Of a stretch of DNA of 37,849 nt, positions 23,110-29,696 are shown piece after piece. A model generated the notes under the pieces. That model was not told the DNA's origin, ran no database searches, and worked only from the letters and a program-made list of their open reading frames with translations. Each line of letters begins with the position of its first letter. Position 1 is the first letter of the stretch. The translations under genes were made by a program, and so were the position numbers. The stretch comes from a virus, in the IMG/VR virus record IMGVR_UViG_3300050121_000055, positions 1 to 37,849 of that record; one strand, written 5' to 3'.

Positions 23110-23445
23110 ATGGATGAAAACACAGTATCAACCCCAGTCGAGGCAGTTCCAGCAACTCCGGTCATAACTCCGGCAGAAGTCCCGGTAACTAATGACGGTA
23201 ATATCACTACCGGCACAATTACGGCCATAGCCACAGCACAGGTAACCGCAAAACAGTCAAGGTGGAAGTCAGCGATCCTTTGGGCAGCAATCATAGCGCA
23301 GGTTATCGCAATCCTCCAGCTCACAGGTGCGTTTAAAGCGATAGGCCTTGACGCAGGGTACGTCGGCAATGTCACGGCAACGGTTTTACAGCTCTTAGTC
23401 ATAATTGGAGTGGTAAACAACCCGAGCGACCCCACAGCAATCTAA
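23110..23445 (+). CDS. Holin
   Basis: The product is 111 residues. The first 50 are Val/Thr/Pro-rich and hydrophilic. Two hydrophobic helices follow: ILWAAIIAQVIAILQLTGAF and, after a short turn, VTATVLQLLVIIGVVNNPSD. The ending NNPSDPT is typical of small phage holins of the phi-LC3 type. It would form holes in the cytoplasmic membrane at a set time and free the endolysin. AAGGAGAAAAAATC precedes the ATG at 23110. It is the last gene before the terminator that ends the late operon. The extra long N-terminal extension is uncommon for this family. Confidence 0.8.
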   Translation: MDENTVSTPVEAVPATPVITPAEVPVTNDGNITTGTITAIATAQVTAKQSRWKSAILWAAIIAQVIAILQLTGAFKAIGLDAGYVGNVTATVLQLLVIIGVVNNPSDPTAI

Positions 23446-23470
23446 TCAAAATGAAACACGCCATACTTAA

Positions 23471-23506
23471 AGCCCCGCTTCCGTTTGGAGGTGGGGCTCT
23501 TTTTTT
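23471..23506 (+). terminator. Strong rho-independent terminator of the late operon
   Basis: An 8-bp GC-rich stem (23471-23478 with 23491-23498, one G-T pair) is followed by a run of T (23500-23506). It ends transcription of the head-tail-lysis genes before the attP region and the oppositely directed integrase gene. Confidence 0.9.
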
Positions 23507-23536
23507 ATCATTTTTCATAAGTTTGAAATAAAAATC

Positions 23537-23815
23537 CGTAGTAACCCCGTAGTAACCGCTCTCTAATTGGTTCAAATCCGCTCTAATTTAAGACAATCAT
23601 ATAAAAATAATAATAGCCTACAAACGGCTTAGATAAGCCACCTGCAAACTATTATTTGCGGTCTGATTGATAAGGGTTCTGTTAAGTTAACTTTGATATT
23701 GTTTCAAAACAGGCATCAAAATAACGGATTAGGTAGGCCGTTTCTTCGGTGCCTGTGTAGTAACCACGTAGTGACCAAATACTTGGTACTTATAAAATTA
23801 CAACCTGTAGTAACC
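23537..23815. other. attP-like region with five integrase arm-type repeats
   Basis: The 10-base motif YGTAGTRACC occurs five times in the same direction: 23537-23546, 23548-23557, 23756-23765, 23767-23776 and 23806-23815. The first two and the next two are each 11 bases apart (one DNA turn), typical of arm-type binding sites for a tyrosine integrase. Beside the first pair, 23569-23586 contains GGTTCAAATCCGCTCT, which looks like the T-loop and 3' end of a tRNA and is a candidate core for crossover. Between lie small inverted repeats (for example AGCC/GGCT at 23614-23629). No complete tRNA folds. The whole piece, between terminator and integrase, is non-coding. Confidence 0.7.
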
Positions 23816-23818
23816 TTT

Positions 23819-24835
23819 TTATGTCATTTTTAAGATTGCCGCCCTTAGAGTGTCAACGTTCTGATGAATATAGGTATTTGCAGTCATCCCGTAATCTTCG
23901 TGTCCGGCTATTGTCTGAATATCCTCCAGACGTGCACCTGCAGCAGCAAGTCTTGTTAAACAGGTGTGCCGTGTGGCATGTGGAGTTAATTTTCTCACTC
24001 CGATTAAGGCCAAAGCCGGATAATAACATTTCAGTCTAAAATGATTGGCAGACATTTCCTTGCCATTCTCATCGCATACTATTGTTTGTCCTCCACGTGC
24101 AAGCCAGCCCATTAGAATCCGTTCTATTTTGGGATGAACGGGAACGACCCTATTCTTTCCCGCCTCGGTCTTTTTGCCGCCCGTAAGGGCGTTATTCTCT
24201 CGGCTGTAACTGAACGGTGTGAGTTCCAAAAATTCACTTACCCTAAACCCAGTATAACACATCATTAATATGACATCCGCATACGGCACGACTGCCTTCT
24301 CGATTTTGGATAACTCCAATTCGGTAAAGCAGTCTTTTTTTATTTTTATGATTTTTGGCAGGACTAAAAAGGAAGCATAATTTTTATTAACAATATCATT
24401 TTCAGAAGCGTAGTCAAATAGTTGAGTCAACAAAGATTTTGTCTTTTGGAGCGTGCTGCTTGACATGTTCGAGTAAAAGTCGATAACCTTTTGCATCTGT
24501 CCGGTGCGAAGTTCCCGAAACTTTATATCATATAATGTCGTGAGTTTTTGCCAACACGCAGAATAATTGTCCTGCGTCTGCTTTGAGATATTTCTATAGG
24601 CTATTATTTTCCATTCTTCGTATAGTTTCTTTAAAGTGATGTTCAGTTTCGTTGTGGGATTGCGTCTATAATCTTCAAGCGCATCCTTGGCCTCTTGTGC
24701 GGTTGCATAGTGGCCGATAATTTGAGCCGGTACATTATCCTTTTCCGGCGTTACAGCACACCACGGGCGGTTATGCAGGTCAGAGCGCTTATATACAGAG
24801 CCTGTTCCATTCTCCCGCTTTATTTGTTTGCGCAT
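23819..24835 (-). CDS. int: Tyrosine integrase
   Basis: The product is 338 residues from the ATG complement of 24833-24835, with AAAGGA ten bases upstream; a GTG nine bases earlier is too close to that site. It recombines attP with the host attachment site. The N-terminal part (about 1-60) is a small arm-binding domain, then a SAM-like core-binding domain (60-160). The catalytic domain carries Arg198 in TGFRVSEF, a Lys in GGKKTEAGKNR, His286 and Arg289 in HATRH, His312 in AGHED and nucleophile Tyr322 in TYIHQ. All are present, so it should be active. Its end lies four bases after the last arm-type repeat, the normal Gram-positive phage order. Confidence 0.95.
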   Translation of the reverse strand: MRKQIKRENGTGSVYKRSDLHNRPWCAVTPEKDNVPAQIIGHYATAQEAKDALEDYRRNPTTKLNITLKKLYEEWKIIAYRNISKQTQDNYSACWQKLTTLYDIKFRELRTGQMQKVIDFYSNMSSSTLQKTKSLLTQLFDYASENDIVNKNYASFLVLPKIIKIKKDCFTELELSKIEKAVVPYADVILMMCYTGFRVSEFLELTPFSYSRENNALTGGKKTEAGKNRVVPVHPKIERILMGWLARGGQTIVCDENGKEMSANHFRLKCYYPALALIGVRKLTPHATRHTCLTRLAAAGARLEDIQTIAGHEDYGMTANTYIHQNVDTLRAAILKMT

Positions 24836-24850
24836 GGTCGTCACATCCTT

Positions 24851-25246
24851 TTATTTAGGCGGTTTAGCCACATCCATTTCATTTACTATGGAAGTCGGCC
24901 CGTATTTCTCAATGGCTCTTTCTCTTGCATCTTTGATATTCATTGCTCTGATGAATGAGGGTTTAGAAAAAAAGTTTCTATCAACAGTATATACCTTAAG
25001 CTTACCGCCTAAATAGTAATCATGTTCTTCAAGATAATCACCATATTTTACATCTAATTCGTCGTTTTTCTCTTGTATTTTTGCTATAGCCCAAGACTTA
25101 AATCCAAGATAGACCAATGCCAATATTGCACAAACCTTTAAAAAAATATCAAAATCAATATTTCTAATCGCAAAACTTAAGGTATTAAGTACAATAAATA
25201 ACGCAATACAGATTGTTGCTTCTATTGCGCTTAAAAATCTCTTCAT
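24851..25246 (-). CDS. Membrane protein of unknown function, between integrase and repressor
   Basis: The product is 131 residues on the minus strand with AAGGGG ahead of its ATG. Two hydrophobic helices (about 5-25 and 35-57) are followed by a charged soluble tail (KIQEKNDELDVKYGDYL and FIRAMNIKDARERAIEKYG). It is next to the integrase gene and would be transcribed with the repressor group from the lysogenic promoter, so it is probably made in the lysogen. Such genes often alter host surface or exclude other phages, but no known exclusion family is recognised. Confidence 0.6.
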   Translation of the reverse strand: MKRFLSAIEATICIALFIVLNTLSFAIRNIDFDIFLKVCAILALVYLGFKSWAIAKIQEKNDELDVKYGDYLEEHDYYLGGKLKVYTVDRNFFSKPSFIRAMNIKDARERAIEKYGPTSIVNEMDVAKPPK

Positions 25247-25279
25247 TTTATCAGCCCCTTCCTTCTATAACATTACCAA

Positions 25280-25564
25280 TCATTCCTGTGTTATTTTATT
25301 TACAGCAAGCATTCCGGAAACAAATCTTAAAATATAGATTGCTATAAGTGCATAACAAAACAAAGAATATAAGTTCATCCACCCAACTTCTTGCACACCT
25401 ATAAAAAACCAATATATTTGCGCTACACCTTGTAGAAGAATAGTTAATATCAACGCTAAAACAGGGTTTGGTGAATTGAGAGCAATAACAAAAGAGTAGG
25501 ATTCAACTATGATAAGACATATCACACCAATAACCGTTAAAAATCCATGCGTTGCTTTTAACAT
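25280..25564 (-). CDS. Three-helix membrane protein, likely lysogenic
   Basis: The product is 94 residues if it starts at the ATG complement of 25562-25564; a GTG twelve bases upstream would add four residues but sits too close to its ribosome site. Three hydrophobic segments are clear: VIGVICLIIVESYSFVIAL, VLALILTILLQGVAQIYWFF and LYSLFCYALIAIYILRF. The chain is nearly all membrane. It lies behind the CI-like gene in the same direction and is likely expressed during lysogeny. A role in superinfection exclusion is possible; nothing in the sequence proves it. Confidence 0.55.
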   Translation of the reverse strand: MLKATHGFLTVIGVICLIIVESYSFVIALNSPNPVLALILTILLQGVAQIYWFFIGVQEVGWMNLYSLFCYALIAIYILRFVSGMLAVNKITQE

Positions 25565-25623
25565 TTTCCCTGACACTTCCTTCTATATATTACCCTTTCG
25601 GGAATACGCAAATAAATCTATAA

Positions 25624-25983
25624 TTATGCCTCCATTTCCCCCGCCGCGGTTGTGTTTTTTATAGTCTTATATCTTGCAAGCATTAATAGCTCTTCTTTAT
25701 CTTCGCTACTGCATTCTTTATAACATTTGATAAGCTCTTTTTCATCGGCTTCGAGATTTTCTTGGGGCTGATTTTTATTGTCGTCAGACCAACCCATTAA
25801 ATAAGCAGGAGTTGTTTTAAGAGCATTAGCAATATTTACGATTGTTTTATGCTTTATATTTTTTATATTTCCGCTTTCGTACCGTTGAACTGTAGCCTCT
25901 CTAACTCCGATTAACTCCGCTAATTCTAACAAAGTAATTCCTAATTGATTTCTTCTTTTTTTGATATTTTCATTTATATTCAT
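25624..25983 (-). CDS. CI-like repressor (XRE family)
   Basis: The product is 119 residues. The start ATG (complement of 25981-25983) follows GAGGTG at good spacing. Residues about 5-60 are a helix-turn-helix of the XRE/HTH_3 type (IKKRRNQLGITLLELAELIG, VREATVQRYESGNIKNI). A short C-terminal tail of helices follows (LIKCYKECSSEDKEELLMLA) and there is no peptidase domain, so induction by RecA-driven self-cleavage is not expected. It should hold the lytic genes off by binding sites in the divergent promoter region next to it, and is probably countered by the antirepressor at 26866. The -10/-35 boxes before it support its own promoter. Confidence 0.85.
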   Translation of the reverse strand: MNINENIKKRRNQLGITLLELAELIGVREATVQRYESGNIKNIKHKTIVNIANALKTTPAYLMGWSDDNKNQPQENLEADEKELIKCYKECSSEDKEELLMLARYKTIKNTTAAGEMEA

Positions 25984-26004
25984 TTTTAACACCTCATAAA
26001 TATT

Positions 26005-26033
26005 ATTTTATCATGTCATAACGTATTATGCAA
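26005..26033 (-). promoter_or_regulatory. Leftward promoter of the CI-like repressor
   Basis: On the minus strand TTGCAT (complement 26028-26033), a 17-base spacer and TAAAAT (complement 26005-26010) form a sigma-A-like promoter. The -35 box overlaps operator copy 1, allowing autoregulation. Confidence 0.7.
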
Positions 26034-26034
26034 G
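26022..26034 (+). promoter_or_regulatory. Switch operator, copy 1
   Basis: CGTATTATGCAAG, one of three similar sites (CGTRWTATGYAAG-like). It overlaps the -35 box of the repressor promoter. Confidence 0.55.
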
Positions 26035-26062
26035 TATCTTTTAAAAATAGTTTAAAAACTTT

Positions 26063-26076
26063 CGTAATATGTCTTG
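26063..26076 (+). promoter_or_regulatory. Switch operator, copy 2
   Basis: CGTAATATGTCTTG resembles copy 1 but is imperfect. It ends in the -35 box of the rightward promoter. Confidence 0.45.
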
Positions 26077-26102
26077 ACATTTAAATATTTATAGCTTAAA
26101 CT
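26074..26102 (+). promoter_or_regulatory. Rightward lytic promoter
   Basis: A consensus TTGACA (26074-26079) and TAAACT (26097-26102) are 17 bases apart. It points to the Cro-like gene 34 bases on and is flanked by operator copies 2 and 3, so repressor binding would shut it. Confidence 0.75.
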
Positions 26103-26103
26103 A

Positions 26104-26120
26104 CTTACATAACACGTAAG
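26104..26120 (-). promoter_or_regulatory. Switch operator, copy 3
   Basis: The minus strand reads CGTGTTATGTAAG, matching copies 1 and 2 in reverse. In full, CTTAC-ATAACAC-GTAAG is an inverted repeat located just after the rightward -10 box. Confidence 0.55.
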
Positions 26121-26135
26121 AAATGAGGTGATAAC

Positions 26136-26393
26136 ATGAAATATAAAGTCAATGCCGAAGAATTAAAAGTTGAGATGATAAGGCATAAAATGAACAATGA
26201 GGAACTCGCAAAGGCTTGCGATGTTCATTTTGCGACAATTTCAAGGCTTCTGAATGGTGGCACTCCTACATATTCTATGATGTGCAAAATTTCAAATGTC
26301 TTAAAATTAGCACCCGAAAGAGCAACAGAAATTTTTTTTGCCCCCGACTTACGCAATACGCAAGAAACAGTCCCGCCTTATCTCTCCGACTAA
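26136..26393 (+). CDS. Cro-like helix-turn-helix regulator
   Basis: The product is 85 residues, the first gene from the rightward lytic promoter. Residues 5-60 form an XRE helix-turn-helix (LKVEMIRHKMNNEELAKACD and FATISRLLNGGTP). The remaining tail is short and Pro-rich. By position it should bind the same operators as the CI-like repressor and favour lytic growth. ATG 26136 follows GAGGTGATAAC. No second domain is present, matching small Cro proteins. Confidence 0.75.
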   Translation: MKYKVNAEELKVEMIRHKMNNEELAKACDVHFATISRLLNGGTPTYSMMCKISNVLKLAPERATEIFFAPDLRNTQETVPPYLSD

Positions 26394-26464
26394 CAAAAAC
26401 CGCCCGCAGCACCCACCAACGCCTAACCATACATAGTAGCAAATTAGGAAAGGAGGTGAAAAAG

Positions 26465-26614
26465 ATGGACGATAAAAGAAAAAAAACTCTTGAAATGGCA
26501 TTTGAAGCATTACAAAAAGAGTTAGAGAAAGCGCCCGTATGCCCCGAAAGAGTGTCAGCTCTCGCAGAAACAATAAAGGCGCTTGCGGGAATTAGACTCC
26601 CTTTACAGTTGTGA
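26465..26614 (+). CDS. Small helical early protein
   Basis: The product is 49 residues from ATG 26465, with an AAGGAGGTG site eight bases upstream that clearly decides the start. It is one long charged helix or coiled coil (KRKKTLEMAFEALQKELEKA and VSALAETIKALAG). No function is known. Its last 23 bases overlap, tail to tail, a gene on the other strand. Confidence 0.6.
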   Translation: MDDKRKKTLEMAFEALQKELEKAPVCPERVSALAETIKALAGIRLPLQL

Positions 26615-26741
26615 GAATTTTTTTATAATCCTCACAAATTGCATCGGCATAATTGTTTAACCCATTTGTATCAATTACGTTTTGCACAATCATTGCTAAA
26701 ACAATTTCCTTTGCAATCTGCTTTTCTTCAATCGAAGCCAT
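26592..26741 (-). CDS. Antisense small early protein beside the antirepressor
   Basis: The product is 49 residues (ATG complement of 26739-26741, six bases after a run of seven G that includes the ribosome site). The sequence (ASIEEKQIAKEIVLAMIVQN) and later NYADAICEDYKKIL resemble small phage proteins of unknown function that open with a KxxIAKEI motif. It is the only leftward gene in this early block and has its own promoter right beside a terminator. The arrangement resembles P22 immI, where a small regulator gene faces away from the antirepressor gene, but no ribbon-helix-helix pattern is visible here. Confidence 0.6.
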   Translation of the reverse strand: MASIEEKQIAKEIVLAMIVQNVIDTNGLNNYADAICEDYKKILTTVKGV

Positions 26742-26764
26742 ATATATCCCCCCCTTTCGCCACA

Positions 26765-26793
26765 ATATTACATCTAATGGGCGAAAAAGACAA
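26765..26793 (-). promoter_or_regulatory. Leftward promoter of the antisense small gene
   Basis: On the minus strand TTGTCT (complement 26788-26793), 17 bases, then TAATAT (complement 26765-26770). It starts directly after the T run of a leftward terminator, so it is insulated from other leftward transcription. Confidence 0.65.
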
Positions 26794-26794
26794 G

Positions 26795-26820
26795 AAAAAA
26801 GCTCCTGTATCAGCAGGAGC
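26795..26820 (-). terminator. Leftward rho-independent terminator
   Basis: A perfect 7-bp stem (26801-26807 with 26814-26820) with a six-base loop is followed on the minus strand by six T (complement of 26795-26800). It lies upstream of the antisense gene promoter; no leftward gene to its right is seen, so it may stop antisense transcripts from the antirepressor region. Confidence 0.75.
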
Positions 26821-26865
26821 AACGAACAAAAATCTATGTGCTAATTAAAGCACAGAAAGAAGCAA

Positions 26866-27645
26866 ATGTCAATGGAAAACAAATTAATTACCGTGTCCGG
26901 CGTAACCGGATATATAGACGAAAACGGCACAGCGCAGTTGAATACTGAGAATTGCGCTCGCGGACTTGGATTTACGCAAGAAAAGAACGGAGTTGAATAT
27001 ATCCGGTGGGAGCGCATAAACGGATATATTTCCGAATTGGGGTTTTCCCCACTGTTGGGGAAAGCGTTTATCCCTGAAAACTTATTATATCGTCTTGTCT
27101 GGAAAGCAGATAGCGAAACTGCAAAATTGTTTCAAGCAAAAGTCGCAGACGAAATTCTTCCCGCAATTCGCAAAACTGGAATATACGCTTTTAAACCAAT
27201 GACACAGGCAGAACTCACCGCCGCGATTGCTCAAAATCAAGTTGAAATAGAGCAAAAGGCAAACGCAGCACTTGAAACCGCAAATAGGACAAGCAGACAG
27301 GTTGTTGCAGCCCTTGATGTTTTTACGAAGCCGACCTCGACCGACTGGCAGGGTGATATGAATAACAGGGTTCGCGGAATGTGCCTCGAAAATGGACTGT
27401 CGTATCTCGTAACGTGGGGTGAACTGTTTCGAGAGGTTGACAAGCGTGGCCGGGTAGACATTAAAGGTAGGCAGTCCCGCAAGCGCAACCGCTTAAAGTT
27501 AGTCGGTGTGAAAGGCACACAGCTTAAATCTGTTTCGGAACTTTCGATCGTTGCTGAAGATCCGAAATTGCAGGCGATTATGGAAGCGATTGTTCGTGAA
27601 CGTGAGGCTAAATACGCAGTAGAGAGATTCTCTGAGGTGTCTTGA
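26866..27645 (+). CDS. Phage antirepressor (BRO-N-like)
   Basis: The product is 259 residues; the start may be ATG 26866 or 26872, and the ribosome site is poor. The N-terminal 110 residues fit a BRO/antirepressor domain: short strands (TVSGVTGYIDENGTAQLNTE), the WERINGYISELGF segment, FIPENLLYRLVWKADSETAK and ADEILPAIRKTGIYA. The second part is helical (KANAALETANRTSRQV) with a C-terminal basic domain (RQSRKRNRLKLVGVKGTQ). Antirepressors bind and disable phage repressors; here the CI-like protein, which lacks a self-cleavage domain, is the natural target. Located early after the Cro-like gene, next to the antisense mini-gene. Confidence 0.75.
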   Translation: MSMENKLITVSGVTGYIDENGTAQLNTENCARGLGFTQEKNGVEYIRWERINGYISELGFSPLLGKAFIPENLLYRLVWKADSETAKLFQAKVADEILPAIRKTGIYAFKPMTQAELTAAIAQNQVEIEQKANAALETANRTSRQVVAALDVFTKPTSTDWQGDMNNRVRGMCLENGLSYLVTWGELFREVDKRGRVDIKGRQSRKRNRLKLVGVKGTQLKSVSELSIVAEDPKLQAIMEAIVREREAKYAVERFSEVS

Positions 27646-27845
27646 TGAATACCCTCATTAATGTAAAGGACGCAGCCGTACGGATGGAGATTGACTTTCA
27701 GACCTTGCAAATGGCTCTAAAGGCAAAGCTGTACCCCTTTGGAGAGGCAATACCTTGCAGGAACAGATATAGGTATGTTATCATCCGCACCCGCTTTGAG
27801 GCCTACATGTCAGCGCAGGATATGTTGCCGGTCAGGATGGTATAG
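27645..27845 (+). CDS. Small helix-turn-helix protein, excisionase-like
   Basis: The product is 66 residues starting at ATG 27645, which shares a base with the previous stop; GAGGTG lies upstream. The N-terminal segment (NVKDAAVRMEIDFQTLQMAL) resembles a winged helix of MerR/excisionase type and the following strand-rich part (NRYRYVIIRTRFEAYMS) the wing. It may act as Xis or an early regulator. Sequence support is modest. Confidence 0.5.
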   Translation: MNTLINVKDAAVRMEIDFQTLQMALKAKLYPFGEAIPCRNRYRYVIIRTRFEAYMSAQDMLPVRMV

Positions 27846-27889
27846 GACAAGCAGTAAAAAAAATCGAACAACTGAAAGGAAGTATAAAC

Positions 27890-28078
27890 ATGCAAGATTT
27901 TAAACGCGGATGGGCTTATGTCGGAGAAAACGGGAAGGTTATAGGCGCTTGCGCCAACTGCGGACTGTTTGGTTCGTGTGACAAATACCCGCATTTTTCA
28001 AATAGGATGTGTTCAGACGGAAAGCGCTTAGAACCCGCCGATATTGAGGAAGACATGGCGAGAGTCGCGGCGAGATAG
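27890..28078 (+). CDS. Small cysteine-containing phage protein
   Basis: The product is 62 residues from ATG 27890 behind AAAGGAAG. The middle contains four cysteines in GACANCGLFGSCDKYP and NRMCSDGKR, possibly one zinc or iron-sulphur site. Helical C-terminus. No family known to me. It begins a run of seven short early genes. Confidence 0.6.
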   Translation: MQDFKRGWAYVGENGKVIGACANCGLFGSCDKYPHFSNRMCSDGKRLEPADIEEDMARVAAR

Positions 28079-28089
28079 GAGAAATAAAA

Positions 28090-28371
28090 ATGCTAACACT
28101 TGAAAAATTAAAAGCAATGCAGCCGCACAGCACTATCAAATCAGGCACAGCATATGTTCAGGATTATTGGGACGCAAGCAAAGAAATGGAAGTAGATTTT
28201 ATTGCTCAAAGGGGTGGCATACATGATTGGGCAATTTACTATATGCCAGAAGGTAAAGGTATTCCGTTTTGTGGCAACATTTTGAACAACGGTGAGAAAA
28301 TGCACAACCGAGAAAGCATAAGAAAATGCGTACCATGCGATGATGAAGCAATGAAAATGTACAGGGATTAG
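28090..28371 (+). CDS. Phage protein of unknown function
   Basis: The product is 93 residues. It looks like a small mixed alpha/beta domain (YVQDYWDASKEMEVDFIAQR, HDWAIYYMPEGKGIPFCG) with three cysteines but no clear metal site. AGGAGAAATAAAA precedes the ATG at 28090. Gene order, ribosome site and protein-like composition support it; function is unknown. Confidence 0.6.
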   Translation: MLTLEKLKAMQPHSTIKSGTAYVQDYWDASKEMEVDFIAQRGGIHDWAIYYMPEGKGIPFCGNILNNGEKMHNRESIRKCVPCDDEAMKMYRD

Positions 28372-28382
28372 GAGGAATAATC

Positions 28383-28544
28383 ATGATTAGAAAATCACTT
28401 GCAGAAATTTTATCAGAGCATGCAGATGAACTCGGCATTAAAGAAATTGAGATACCATTAGAGATTGAGATAAATTGGTATGATGCCATGTCAGAAGTGG
28501 AAAGACAGAAATACGATGCCGAAACAAATTACAGATGTTGGTGA
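28383..28544 (+). CDS. Small acidic phage protein
   Basis: The product is 53 residues with AGGAGG nine bases before ATG 28383. It is acidic and helical (ILSEHADELGIKEIEIPLEI, MSEVERQKYDAETNYRCW). No motif is recognised. The strong ribosome site and tight packing between neighbours support a real gene. Confidence 0.55.
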   Translation: MIRKSLAEILSEHADELGIKEIEIPLEIEINWYDAMSEVERQKYDAETNYRCW

Positions 28545-28554
28545 GGAGGACAAA

Positions 28555-28740
28555 ATGAATACCAAAGAGTTTGAACCTATGGATGTCAAGAAACTGCCAC
28601 ACTTTTACACGGTGAGCGACACAAAGGTTGAGGCGGTAAGGCGCCAGGCATCGGCTTTTTGTGAGGGCGGAACCCAATATTCTTTTGGCTGTTCAAACGG
28701 GATGATGATAGCTCTTGAATTGTTGGGGCTGCCATCATGA
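28555..28740 (+). CDS. Small phage protein of unknown function
   Basis: The product is 61 residues from ATG 28555 after GGAGGAC. It reads FEPMDVKKLPHFYTVSDTKV and later SFGCSNGMMIALELLG. Two cysteines. It overlaps the next gene by four bases (ATGA). No function can be given. Confidence 0.55.
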   Translation: MNTKEFEPMDVKKLPHFYTVSDTKVEAVRRQASAFCEGGTQYSFGCSNGMMIALELLGLPS

Positions 28741-28937
28741 ATGATTTTTTACCGATTGAGCAGTTGCCGGAGGGCATCATGGCCTTGTTGCATACAGGCC
28801 AATTCTTTTACGGCTACATATTGGGAGATAAGATTTATAGATTTACTGACGAGCCCTTTCGCGGTATTGTCAGCCCGTATGAGTTTAGACGGCTGACGAA
28901 ATATGAAGAGAAACATTTGGGTAAATATCATGAATGA
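28737..28937 (+). CDS. Small phage protein of unknown function
   Basis: The product is 66 residues starting in an ATGA overlap. Strand-like segments (GQFFYGYILGDKIYRF) are followed by a charged helix (FRRLTKYEEKHLGKY), perhaps a small SH3-like barrel. It overlaps the next mini-gene by eight bases. Confidence 0.55.
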   Translation: MNDFLPIEQLPEGIMALLHTGQFFYGYILGDKIYRFTDEPFRGIVSPYEFRRLTKYEEKHLGKYHE

Positions 28938-29019
28938 ATTGGGCGTTATCTTATTTGTGATTATCTGCATCATGGTGGTTTTGGTTACCGGAGGGCTTTT
29001 ATCTGGCGAAAAATGGTAA
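28930..29019 (+). CDS. 29-residue membrane mini-protein
   Basis: A very short frame with one hydrophobic helix (LGVILFVIICIMVVLVTGG) and a short charged end. The start overlaps the stop of the preceding gene, so it could be made by re-initiation; no separate ribosome site stands out. A hairpin begins at its very next base. Small membrane peptides are common in phages, but chance cannot be excluded. Confidence 0.4.
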   Translation: MNELGVILFVIICIMVVLVTGGLLSGEKW

Positions 29020-29048
29020 GGCCGTGAAAGTTCTGAACTCTCACGGCC
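29020..29048. other. Long intercistronic hairpin
   Basis: GGCCGTGA (29020-29027) pairs perfectly with TCACGGCC (29041-29048), and AGTT (29029-29032) with AACT (29036-29039), leaving one A/C mismatch and a three-base loop. It follows the mini-gene stop and is not followed by a T run. It may be a processing, pausing or stability element dividing the early operon. Confidence 0.65.
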
Positions 29049-29099
29049 AAGGGAAAATGTCTAAGTAAATTATATCAAAATTAAAGGAGTTGTCAAGGT

Positions 29100-29696
29100 A
29101 TGAAACAAGAAAATGTGAAGATAGGCGATAAGGTTGTGCCATTTCGGAAAACAGACTGCATTTATAGTTACCAAGAATGGCTATGCACACCCGATGGTGA
29201 GGAATTTAAAAAGACCGGTTATACACAAGTAAAATTTATACAATATGATATGACGTTTGCTTTAGGCTTAAGCGGTTATAGTTTCAACGCCTCCGACTTC
29301 GAACCCTACAAAGAGAAAGAGCCTGCCAAAGAGCCTTACACCTCTCGCGCCATCTATCACCTCATAAACTGTGTGATTGATAAGCGGTTACATGATTTTC
29401 GTGATAGTGTGAAAAATGATGTGCTTGCGGAAATGGTAAATAAGACCGCACCACAGGAGGACAAGCCCTTGACGTTTGAGGTGGGGGAAACGGTGAAAGT
29501 TAATTCGGTTGACCCCGTCGGAAAGAAATATACGGGAACAACTCACACTATTTCTGCAATATCCGAGAATCACGTACAACTTTCTGATATTCCTTTTCTG
29601 TCATTTCATGTTTGCGTGCTCGAAAAAGTCCCACAGCCCGTTGCGCTCGAGGTTTTTATTAGCGGCGTGAAGTACGTAAGGGAGGAATTGAAATGA
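29100..29696 (+). CDS. Phage protein with two SH3-like segments, function unknown
   Basis: The product is 198 residues from ATG 29100 behind AAAGGAGTTG. Both ends contain similar strand-rich pieces opening with a GD/GE-x-V pattern: VKIGDKVVPFRKTD at the start, FEVGETVKVNSVDPVGKKYT near residue 120. A helical piece in between (IYHLINCVIDKRLHDFRDSV) separates them. SH3-like barrels often bind protein or nucleic acid. It overlaps the following gene by four bases. No role is known. Confidence 0.55.
   Translation: MKQENVKIGDKVVPFRKTDCIYSYQEWLCTPDGEEFKKTGYTQVKFIQYDMTFALGLSGYSFNASDFEPYKEKEPAKEPYTSRAIYHLINCVIDKRLHDFRDSVKNDVLAEMVNKTAPQEDKPLTFEVGETVKVNSVDPVGKKYTGTTHTISAISENHVQLSDIPFLSFHVCVLEKVPQPVALEVFISGVKYVREELK

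Noticed and set aside
23562-23600. Complete tRNA gene near the attP region
   Set aside because: Only a T-loop-like GGTTCAAATCC and a few following bases fit; the 5' half of the T stem does not pair and no anticodon or D arm is present.
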